A DNA stretch of 9,419 nt from Clostridia bacterium. Its GTDB lineage: Bacteria > UBA6262 > WVXT01. The stretch covers positions 1 to 9,419 of the forward strand of contig DAOVHK010000051.1 in assembly GCA_030671905.1 (NCBI GenBank). Direction: 5' to 3'. Positions 1 through 6,453 of this stretch are shown here, piece after piece. A program made the position numbers and the translations under genes. Numbering within the stretch: the stretch's first letter is position 1; each line of letters starts with the position of its first letter. The notes below the pieces were generated by a model. It was not told where the DNA came from. It did not search any database and worked only from the letters and a program-made list of their open reading frames with translations.

Positions 1-713
1 CGAGGGCAATCAGCTTGATGGCTATTGGCAAAGGAGATGTCCCGCCAGAGACCTGGTTCAAAATATACCGCACCTTTCCTAGAGAGCGGGCATGGCAGAA
101 TAAGATTCCCGAGGGTATAGTTAAGAAATATTTAGGCATAGATGTCTTTGAGGGTTATTACGAATATGACGGACTGAAGATAGTTCCCAGTTGGGGAGGG
201 AGCATGTTCGAGGGGCTTATGCCCACTATGGTAATTAAAGAGGCGGAGCTGGGTAAGAAGAATCTCGGTTTGAATAATTCAAGGTATGTTGAAGCGCATA
301 TCAGATTTGCAAAGAAAAAGAAGTATCCGGTCTGGGGACTGTCCCCGTGCACGATTCCGGGGGAAGGTTATGACGCATACGGAGTAAAAGATATAGGGTT
401 GAGAGGTTACGATGGGGGGGTTGTTACTCCACATGCCACCTTTCTGGCTCTGGAGCTTGTGCCCGAAAAGGCAATTGCCAATTTGAAAAAGTTTCTCCAG
501 GTTTATCCTGATATATATGGAGAGTATGGGTTTTACGATTCAGTAAATGTTGAGACAGGGGAAATATCCAAGAAGTATCTATGTCTTGACCAGGCAATGG
601 TACTGATTCCACTTAATAATTACCTTAACAAGGGAATAATCAGAAATAGGTTCCATAATGACGAGATTGGGAGGAGAGTAGAGTATCTGCTGGAGATAGA
701 AGAATTCTATTGA
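1..713 (+). CDS. Glycoamylase-like (PF10091, GH144-type) glycosidase, C-terminal part; 5' end missing
   Basis: The reading frame (first full codon at position 3) is open to the window edge and runs into TGA at 711-713, so this is the C-terminal part of a longer protein. The TTG at 15 and ATG at 18 are internal codons, not the start. About 236 residues are visible. Numbering from the codon at 15, the family pattern is clear: SWGGSMFEGLMP at 59-70, WGLSPC at 107-112, a YDGGVVTPHAT stretch at 132-142, GEYGFYDSVN at 169-178 and LCLDQAM at 189-195. These are hallmarks of the PF10091 'glycoamylase-like' (alpha/alpha)6 barrel, which includes endo-beta-1,2-glucanases (GH144) and is related to the middle domain of cyclic beta-1,2-glucan synthases. 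Role by inference: cleavage of a beta-glucan, perhaps outside the cytoplasm; the N-terminus that would show a signal peptide is not in view. It is followed after 89 bases by the transporter genes. Confidence 0.87.
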   Translation, partial: RAISLMAIGKGDVPPETWFKIYRTFPRERAWQNKIPEGIVKKYLGIDVFEGYYEYDGLKIVPSWGGSMFEGLMPTMVIKEAELGKKNLGLNNSRYVEAHIRFAKKKKYPVWGLSPCTIPGEGYDAYGVKDIGLRGYDGGVVTPHATFLALELVPEKAIANLKKFLQVYPDIYGEYGFYDSVNVETGEISKKYLCLDQAMVLIPLNNYLNKGIIRNRFHNDEIGRRVEYLLEIEEFY

Positions 714-719
714 CTTTTC

Positions 720-744
720 TATAGCAGCAAAGCGTGAGCTTTGC
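720..744 (+). repeat. REP-like palindromic element, copy 1 (left half of a REPIN-like pair)
   Basis: A perfect 7-bp inverted repeat GCAAAGC-GTGA-GCTTTGC lies at 727-744, preceded by TATAGCA. It aligns with the three other copies in the window (TAGC tail, then GCARAGC, a GNNA loop, then the complementary arm). Its fourth arm base is A where the others have G, and the opposite arm carries T instead of C, so pairing is kept. The loop GTGA is a GNRA tetraloop if transcribed. No T-run follows, so it is not an ordinary terminator. Confidence 0.75.
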
Positions 745-754
745 CTTTCGTTCA

Positions 755-783
755 GCAGAGCTATCGCTCTGCAGCTACAATTT
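755..783 (-). repeat. REP-like palindromic element, copy 2 (inverted relative to copy 1)
   Basis: The hairpin GCAGAGC-TATC-GCTCTGC at 755-772 is followed by AGCTACAATTT at 773-783. Read on the minus strand this is AAATTGTAGCT, then the GCAGAGC hairpin with loop GATA. It matches copy 4 at 6408-6436 in 28 of 29 positions, on the opposite strand. With copy 1 it forms a head-to-head pair with a 10-base spacer (745-754) and the TAG tails pointing outward, as in REPINs. Confidence 0.8.
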
Positions 784-802
784 AAATTAAGATTGGGAAG
801 AA

Positions 803-3106
803 ATGAGAAATCGAAGTTTGCTTAAAAATTTTGCCATACTAATTTCGGTGAGCCTTCTTTTCTTATTTTATTTAGAGAGGAAGAGCCTGGCAAAAAAAGA
901 AGAGGAGACTATTACTGTCTGGGCTATGGGTGCAGAAGGAATGAAGATTGCACAGATGGCGCGGAAATTTGAACAGGCTAATCCCGGAATTAGAGTTATT
1001 ACCCAGGCTATTCCCTGGGAGGCAGCCCACGAAAAACTTATCACTTCTGTGGTGGGAGGGATTCCTCCCGATGTTTCCCAGCTGGGAACAACCTGGATGG
1101 CTGAATTTCAAGCTATGGGAGCCCTTGTTCCTCTTAATGAATTCATTTCTAGGTCAGAAGTTATCAATCAGGATAAATTCTTCCTCTCTTCCTGGGAGAC
1201 AAACCTCATCAATGGAAGAGTCTATGGAATTCCCTGGTATGTGGATACAAGAGTTATATTCTATCGAAAGGACTTATTGAAAGAAGCCGGATTTGACCAT
1301 CCTCCTCGCACCTGGGAAGAACTGGAGAGGATCGGAAAGGCTCTAGTTAAGGACAGAGATGGCGATGGCAAGATTGACCAGTATGGAATGGCGCTTCCGG
1401 TTAAAGACTGGAATATCCTGTCAATGTTCATCTGGGAAAATGGCGGTAACATTTTAACTCCCGACAATTCAAAGTCGGATGTGGAAAGCGAGGCAACACG
1501 AGAAGCTTTCGAGTTTTATCACCGGCTTTTCCAGGAGAATATTGTTCCCACTGCCGAGGCTGTAGATGTGGACCTATTCCATGCTTTCAGGACCGGGTTC
1601 TATCCAATCTTTATCTCCGGTCCCTGGATGATAGAACTCGTACGGAATGAATTGGGAAAAGAGTATGAGGGAAGATGGGATGTGGCAATGATGCCCAAGA
1701 AGAGGTTCCCCACATCATTTGTAGGAGGATGTAATTTAGTCGTTTTCAAAGGCTCAAAACATAAACAGGCTGCCTGGAAGTTTATTGAGTTTATGAGCCA
1801 ACCAGAGATACAGGTAGAATGGTATAAAATCATTGCAGACCTTCCTGCAGTTAAATCTGCCTGGCAGGATCCCTTCTTCAATGATAAACCGATGGTGAGA
1901 GTTTTCGGGGAACAACTCAACTATACCAAGTCTCCTCCCAATATTCCAGAATGGGAACAGATTGCTGATGCTATGCAGAGGCGTATGGAAGAGTTAATCC
2001 TGGACAAGATGAACCTATTTCAAACATTGGGAACATTGACTAAGGACATTAATGAGATACTGGAAAAGAAAGAGAGAATAGCGAGCAAGGGAAAATTCTT
2101 CTTAAGTATTGGGGCAATTTTAGTGTTTATATGGGGACTTGCCTTCTTGTGGAAAAGGTATCACCGCAAGGTTAAGGAAATAGAAGTGCCAGAGGATGGG
2201 AGAATTTCTGGTGTTAAAAGAATCATCAGTTCGCTCAGAAAATATCATGTTCCCTACCTTTTCATTATTCCCTCCTTAACCATTCTTTTCGTCTTTCTTT
2301 TTCTTCCGGTTGTTGTCTCATTCATTACGAGTTTAACCGACTGGGATATCTATGGACTTGCCAACTGGAAGAAGATCTCATTTGTTGGATTTGAAAACTA
2401 TCAGACACTTCTCCGGGATAAAATTTTCTGGAAATCCCTTTTTAATACATTTTACTTTGTAATAGTTGGTGTTCCTTTTGCCATTTCCCTTGCTCTTCTG
2501 ATGGCTATTGTTCTGAATGAAGAATTTATTAGATTCAAATCTTTCTTCCGCACTTCCTATTTTGCACCAGTAGTAACGACACTGGTTGCTGTAGCTGTGG
2601 TCTGGCGATGGCTGTATAATCCCGACTATGGTTTAATCAACTGGGTTCTGCAAACAGTAGGTCTACCTCCTCAGAACTGGCTTGGTGATACAAAGTTGGC
2701 TATGCCCTCTTTGATTGTTATGGCAGCCTGGAAGAATTTTGGCTATAATATGGTTATTTTTCTGGCTGGTCTTCAGGCGATTCCCGATACTCTTTACGAT
2801 GCAGCCAAAGTGGATGGTGCCAGTTACTGGCAGAGATTTCTTTACATTACCTTGCCTGGGTTAAGACCCACCACTTTCTTCGTTACCGTTACCACGATGA
2901 TAGGGTTCTTTCAACTTTTTGGAGAGCCCTATGTAATGACCAAGGGAGGTCCGTTAAATTCCACAATCTCCGTTGTTCTCCATATGTATAACCAGGGCTT
3001 TAAGTTTTTCCGTATGGGTTATGCTTCTGCCATCGGCTATATACTCTTTGGTATTATTGTTGTTTTTACTATTTTGCAGATAAAACTCCAGAAGGCTGCC
3101 TATTAG
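803..3106 (+). CDS. Fused sugar-binding protein and MalF-type permease (CUT1 family ABC transporter)
   Basis: One uninterrupted 767-residue frame joins two proteins that are usually separate. Residues 1-30 are a positively charged, hydrophobic signal or anchor segment (possible cleavage after SLA at 28-30). Residues about 35-425 are a family-1 extracellular solute-binding protein: TITVWAMG at the start, a DRDGDGKIDQYG calcium-loop-like segment at 184-195, and the typical ISGPWM at 281-286. One transmembrane helix at about 431-450 is followed by positive residues (KRYHRK) and a short cytoplasmic linker to about 482. Residues about 483-767 are a complete MalF-like permease with its ATPase-contacting EAA loop at 667-689 (AAKVDGAS...LPGLRP). 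The topology is consistent: receptor outside, helix crossing inward, permease starting in the cytoplasm. Start ATG at 803 has only a weak, close GGGA/GGAAG upstream. It works with the downstream permease; no ATPase is in the window. Separate binding proteins have normal length about 400-430, so neither half looks truncated. Confidence 0.93.
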   Translation: MRNRSLLKNFAILISVSLLFLFYLERKSLAKKEEETITVWAMGAEGMKIAQMARKFEQANPGIRVITQAIPWEAAHEKLITSVVGGIPPDVSQLGTTWMAEFQAMGALVPLNEFISRSEVINQDKFFLSSWETNLINGRVYGIPWYVDTRVIFYRKDLLKEAGFDHPPRTWEELERIGKALVKDRDGDGKIDQYGMALPVKDWNILSMFIWENGGNILTPDNSKSDVESEATREAFEFYHRLFQENIVPTAEAVDVDLFHAFRTGFYPIFISGPWMIELVRNELGKEYEGRWDVAMMPKKRFPTSFVGGCNLVVFKGSKHKQAAWKFIEFMSQPEIQVEWYKIIADLPAVKSAWQDPFFNDKPMVRVFGEQLNYTKSPPNIPEWEQIADAMQRRMEELILDKMNLFQTLGTLTKDINEILEKKERIASKGKFFLSIGAILVFIWGLAFLWKRYHRKVKEIEVPEDGRISGVKRIISSLRKYHVPYLFIIPSLTILFVFLFLPVVVSFITSLTDWDIYGLANWKKISFVGFENYQTLLRDKIFWKSLFNTFYFVIVGVPFAISLALLMAIVLNEEFIRFKSFFRTSYFAPVVTTLVAVAVVWRWLYNPDYGLINWVLQTVGLPPQNWLGDTKLAMPSLIVMAAWKNFGYNMVIFLAGLQAIPDTLYDAAKVDGASYWQRFLYITLPGLRPTTFFVTVTTMIGFFQLFGEPYVMTKGGPLNSTISVVLHMYNQGFKFFRMGYASAIGYILFGIIVVFTILQIKLQKAAY

Positions 3107-3110
3107 GGAG
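3106..3110 (+). promoter_or_regulatory. Ribosome binding site deciding the MalG-type permease start
   Basis: GGGAG overlaps the last base of the preceding stop codon. It sits 8 bases before ATG at 3119 and only 5 before GTG at 3116, which favours the ATG. The placement implies translational coupling with the upstream gene. Confidence 0.7.
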
Positions 3111-3118
3111 TGTGAGTG

Positions 3119-3967
3119 ATGAAAAGAGAACTGAACTTGGCAAAGATTCTTACATTGATTAGAAGAATATTTATTCATCTTCTCCTATTTTTAGGGCTTG
3201 CTATTACTCTGGCTCCTTTCATCTGGATGATTTCCACATCACTTAAATCTAGTGAGAGTGTATTTACATTTCCCCCTCAGTGGATTCCCAAGCATCCAAC
3301 TATAGAGCAGTACCAGACACTATTTCGCGAGGTAAACTTTTTACAATTCTTCAAGAATAGCGTAATCGTTGCTTTTGGAATAACTCTATTTAGTCTCTTT
3401 TTGAACTCTCTCGGCGGGTTTGCCTTTGCCAAACATAAATTCCCGGGAAGAGAAAAGATATTTGCTCTACTTTTAGCCACTATGATGGTGCCAGGTCAGA
3501 TAACGATGATACCTGTCTTTCTTATGTTAAAGACCGTTGGACTAATAAATAGTTACTGGGGACTGATAATTCCCGCAGGAGCAAGTGCCTTTGGAATATT
3601 TTTGATGAGGCAATTTATTACTACCATACCTACCGACCTAATTGAATCGGCGAGGATAGATGGTTGCTCTGAGTTCAGAATCTACTGGACCATTATCTTG
3701 CCTCTCTGTAAACCAGTCATCGCTGCCTTGGGAATCTTTACTTTCATGGGTTCCTGGAATGCTTTCCTCTGGCCATTAATTGTAATGATTAAAGAAAATA
3801 TGTATACCTTACCTGTTGCCCTGGCTAACCTCAGTGGTCAACATGCAACAAAATTCGGTCTGCTTATGGCCGGGGCAGTGGTGGTGGTTATCCCTGTGCT
3901 TATTGTTTTCATTGTGGCACAGAGGTATGTGATTAAAGGAGTTGCCGTAACCGGATTAAAACAGTAG
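3119..3967 (+). CDS. MalG-type sugar ABC transporter permease
   Basis: This 282-residue protein is the second membrane subunit of the CUT1 transporter. It shows an N-terminal helix at about 18-40 (LLLFLGLAITLAPFIWM), the typical TSLKSS after it, FTFPPQWIP, and a NSLGGFAFAKHKFPG region at 96-110. The ATPase-contacting EAA loop is at 175-200 (IESARIDG then ILPLCKP). It ends with RYVIKGVAVTGLKQ, close to the usual MalG-family end. Length is normal for the family. ATG at 3119 is chosen over an in-frame GTG at 3116 because of the GGGAG spacing. It begins 12 bases after the fusion gene, so the two are surely co-transcribed and form the permease heterodimer. Its TAG stop lies inside the GTAG tail of a REP-like element, so the element abuts or overlaps the gene end. 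The imported sugar cannot be read from the permease. Confidence 0.95.
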   Translation: MKRELNLAKILTLIRRIFIHLLLFLGLAITLAPFIWMISTSLKSSESVFTFPPQWIPKHPTIEQYQTLFREVNFLQFFKNSVIVAFGITLFSLFLNSLGGFAFAKHKFPGREKIFALLLATMMVPGQITMIPVFLMLKTVGLINSYWGLIIPAGASAFGIFLMRQFITTIPTDLIESARIDGCSEFRIYWTIILPLCKPVIAALGIFTFMGSWNAFLWPLIVMIKENMYTLPVALANLSGQHATKFGLLMAGAVVVVIPVLIVFIVAQRYVIKGVAVTGLKQ

Positions 3968-3987
3968 CCGCAGAGCGTTAGCTCTGC
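3962..3987 (+). repeat. REP-like palindromic element, copy 3, overlapping a stop codon
   Basis: GTAGCC at 3964-3969 is followed by the perfect hairpin GCAGAGC-GTTA-GCTCTGC at 3970-3987. The TAG of the GTAG tail is the stop codon of the MalG-type gene (3965-3967). The hairpin ends 12 bases before the ATG at 4000, where a Shine-Dalgarno would be expected and none is visible. Confidence 0.8.
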
Positions 3988-3999
3988 TTTATAAATGGT

Positions 4000-6408
4000 A
4001 TGAACAGACAGGAAATTAAATTGGATGAGGGAAGGTTTGTTCTTGGGGACAAGCCTTTCTTTTTATATTCTGGAGAGGTCCACTACTTCAGAATCCCCAG
4101 AAAAGAGTGGAGAGACCGCTTAAGAAAGGCTAAGGCTACAGGACTTAATACAATCAGTTCTTATATTCCCTGGTGCTGGCATGAATTGAAAGAGGGGTCT
4201 TTCGATTTCATTGGAAAGACCCATCCAGAACGCAACTTATTGGACTTCATTAAACTTCTACAAGAGTTTGGTCTATATTTTTTTGCCAGGGTTGGACCAA
4301 TAAGTAACGCAGAATTGGTTCACGAAGGACTACCCCATTGGCTTTTGAAGGCCCATCCTGAAGTCTATAGTGAGGGTGAAGGATTGAGTGACCTGCCCCA
4401 TGTGACTCTTGTCTCCTACCTGAATCCCACATTTCAGAAGTATGTAAAGAGATGGTACGAGAAGATATTACCCATTATCGCCAAGCACCAGGTCACAAAA
4501 GGAGGGAATATCCTCCTCCTCCAGCTATGTAACGAGATAGGTATGGTCCACTGGGTAAACGAAACTGCGGATTATAGCCGAACTGCTACCAAACTATATC
4601 AGGATTTCCTGCGAAAAAGTTATGGTGAAATTAGTAGACTAAATAGAAATTACGGAACAGATTATAGAGAGTTCAGTCAAATTGAACAACTGGATGGTCG
4701 TGCAGATTCTGACTGGAAGCCCGCGTTCTGGGATTGGGCAAAATTCTATCGCTGGTATCACGCCACATACTATCAATCTTTAGCCCGCCATGCAGTAGAC
4801 CATCAAATTATTCTTCCATTGGTAGCCAATATTCCACAATTTTACGATTTTGATGTTCGGGGCAGAGGAATCTATAGTCCCATGACCACCTCAATGTTCC
4901 GCGATTTTCCTCTCCATGTTCCTGAGGTGATATTTGGCGGAGCTTACCAGCCTCGTCGTTTGGATTACGATAACTTTCATGATATAGTACTCACTACAGA
5001 AGTAATGAAGATGGTCTCGTTTCCAGATGCGCCCACTATCTGTTGTGAACTTCAGACGGGAATGCTACGGGGTCGTCCCAAAATCCATTCTGCTGATGTA
5101 GAGTTGCTCTTGAAAGGTTCGATAAGTCAAGGGTTAAATGGAGTAAATTCTTATCTGTTTTGCGGAGGCACAAATCCGGAAGGATTAGGAGTCTTTGGCT
5201 CCTATCACGACTGGCAGGCACCCATTTCTCCAGAGGGAGAAGAGAGGCCGCACCTTGAGCCTCTAAAATCTTTCGGTAAGTTTATCAACACATTTGGAGA
5301 GAAGTTAGCATTGACTGAAAAGGAGTTCGATACTGTATTTGGATTCTATACTCCTTACTATGCTACAGAATACCTAAAAGGAAAATTTGCAGAAGAACTT
5401 GAGAAGAAGAGAGATCAACTCTTCTTTGACGGGGTGGCCAGGCTACTTCAGCTTGCTGGAATAAACTATTCCCTGAAGGATTTACAGAGAAGTTCTATCG
5501 AAAAGCTTCTTTCTCATCCCACTCTCTGGGTCTTCTGTCTCGATTTTATGGACGGCGAGACGCAGATGAAGTTAGTTCAGTATGTGGAAAGGGGAGGCAG
5601 ACTTATTATCTTCCCCACACTACCTATAATGGACCTATCTTACTGGAAAAAAACCCTTTTACTGGATGGCCTGGGGATAGAGATTTCAGGAAAGACAAGA
5701 GAGAATCTGGTTAAGGTGAAAGGGAAGGAGATACTCGCACGAGGAGAGACAACGATTTTTCGTGTTAGTGAACGTTCGGATGCTATTGTTGCCAGAACCC
5801 TTGAAGGAAAACCTTGCGGATTATTGAAGAGGAAGGGAAAGGGTCGGGCTCTAATTCTTGGTTTTGGAATTTCTCATGTTTTCGATTACCACATTGACCT
5901 AATAAAAGATTTCGCCAGCCAGATGGGCATTAAGCCTTCTATTGCAGTGAAGTTAGGGGAGGTTATGGCAACGGTGAGGAGCACAGTGCGAGCCGTAAAT
6001 AACAGCAGATATGGATTTCTCTTCCTTAACAATTATAAAGATGAACCCGAACATGTGAAAATATCACTGAGGATACCGGGAGAGAAAAGAATAACCAGTT
6101 TACCCGAGAGAGGGTTGCTATATGTTCCCCAGCGTTCCGCTTCGGTTCTACCGTTAAATGTTCCTTTATCAGAAAAGATTAAAATAAAATGGTCCACTGT
6201 GGAAATTTTGGAATATAAAGTTGGTAAACCAGTAACTTTATTAGTGCAAGGAGCAGGGGAAAGAGATGCGGAAATTGTGCTCTCCTGTAAGAGAGCAAAA
6301 ATAGTAAGAATTGATGGAAAGAGAATTCCTTTCAATTATGTTGGTGGTTTATTAAAGATTCATTTTAAACCAAACGGCAAGCAACAAAAATTATCCATCC
6401 AATTGTAA
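4000..6408 (+). CDS. GH35-type glycosidase (beta-galactosidase or exo-beta-glucosaminidase-like)
   Basis: An 802-residue protein with no signal peptide, so probably cytoplasmic. Residues about 5-400 form a GH35-type TIM barrel, opening with SGEVHYFRIPRKEW (24-37) and NTISSYIPWCWHE (50-62). QLCNEIG at 175-181 gives the likely acid/base Glu179, and TICCELQTG at 346-354 gives the likely nucleophile Glu350. Residues about 475-545 (FFDGVARLLQLAG... then VERGGRLIIFP) look like the glutamine-amidotransferase-fold domain found in GH42 and in some GH35 proteins; the rest is beta-sandwich-like. Overall length and layout resemble archaeal exo-beta-D-glucosaminidases of GH35 (GlmA, about 786 residues) more than classical ENEYG-type beta-galactosidases; that comparison is from memory. 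Substrate is therefore open: terminal beta-Gal, beta-GlcN or another beta-linked sugar. The only plausible start is ATG 4000 (the ATG at 3995 hits a stop at once). No Shine-Dalgarno is visible; a REP-like hairpin sits there instead. Confidence 0.9.
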   Translation: MNRQEIKLDEGRFVLGDKPFFLYSGEVHYFRIPRKEWRDRLRKAKATGLNTISSYIPWCWHELKEGSFDFIGKTHPERNLLDFIKLLQEFGLYFFARVGPISNAELVHEGLPHWLLKAHPEVYSEGEGLSDLPHVTLVSYLNPTFQKYVKRWYEKILPIIAKHQVTKGGNILLLQLCNEIGMVHWVNETADYSRTATKLYQDFLRKSYGEISRLNRNYGTDYREFSQIEQLDGRADSDWKPAFWDWAKFYRWYHATYYQSLARHAVDHQIILPLVANIPQFYDFDVRGRGIYSPMTTSMFRDFPLHVPEVIFGGAYQPRRLDYDNFHDIVLTTEVMKMVSFPDAPTICCELQTGMLRGRPKIHSADVELLLKGSISQGLNGVNSYLFCGGTNPEGLGVFGSYHDWQAPISPEGEERPHLEPLKSFGKFINTFGEKLALTEKEFDTVFGFYTPYYATEYLKGKFAEELEKKRDQLFFDGVARLLQLAGINYSLKDLQRSSIEKLLSHPTLWVFCLDFMDGETQMKLVQYVERGGRLIIFPTLPIMDLSYWKKTLLLDGLGIEISGKTRENLVKVKGKEILARGETTIFRVSERSDAIVARTLEGKPCGLLKRKGKGRALILGFGISHVFDYHIDLIKDFASQMGIKPSIAVKLGEVMATVRSTVRAVNNSRYGFLFLNNYKDEPEHVKISLRIPGEKRITSLPERGLLYVPQRSASVLPLNVPLSEKIKIKWSTVEILEYKVGKPVTLLVQGAGERDAEIVLSCKRAKIVRIDGKRIPFNYVGGLLKIHFKPNGKQQKLSIQL

Positions 6409-6436
6409 AATTGTAGCTGCAGAGCGATAGCTCCGC
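6408..6436 (+). repeat. REP-like palindromic element, copy 4
   Basis: AAATTGTAGCT at 6408-6418 is followed by GCAGAGC-GATA-GCTCCGC at 6419-6436; one arm base (C6434) breaks the pairing. It is the same element as copy 2 on the other strand (28 of 29 identical). It starts at the last base of the preceding TAA stop. A 7-bp repeat AATTGTA occurs at 6401-6407 and again at 6409-6415, at the 5' boundary of the element. Confidence 0.8.
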
Positions 6437-6439
6437 GTT

Positions 6440-6443
6440 GAGG
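6440..6443 (+). promoter_or_regulatory. Ribosome binding site deciding the GH94 start
   Basis: GAGG lies 10 bases before ATG at 6454. The earlier in-frame GTG at 6445 is one base after it and cannot be served by it, so the ATG is preferred. Confidence 0.6.
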
Positions 6444-6453
6444 TGTGGATGTA

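Noticed and set aside
15..20. TTG or ATG at 15-20 as the start of the first gene
   Set aside because: The frame stays open to the window edge, there is no ribosome site, and the visible protein begins in the middle of the family's usual domain.
720..783. Hairpins between the first gene and the transporter as intrinsic terminators
   Set aside because: Neither arm is followed by a T-run, and the same element recurs at other junctions inside the cluster in both orientations, which fits REP-like repeats better.
779..788. AATTTAAATT palindrome upstream of the fusion gene as an operator
   Set aside because: A 10-base AT-only palindrome is expected by chance in such a spacer and overlaps the tail of a REP-like element.
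2030..2260. The binding-protein/permease junction as a sequencing artefact joining two genes
   Set aside because: The linker has a sensible transmembrane helix, positive-inside residues and no leftover start, ribosome site or signal peptide, so a genuine fusion is the simpler reading.
720..6436. The repeats as a CRISPR array or an integron-type attC series
   Set aside because: Copies are single or paired and thousands of bases apart, with no regular spacers and no cas or integrase gene.
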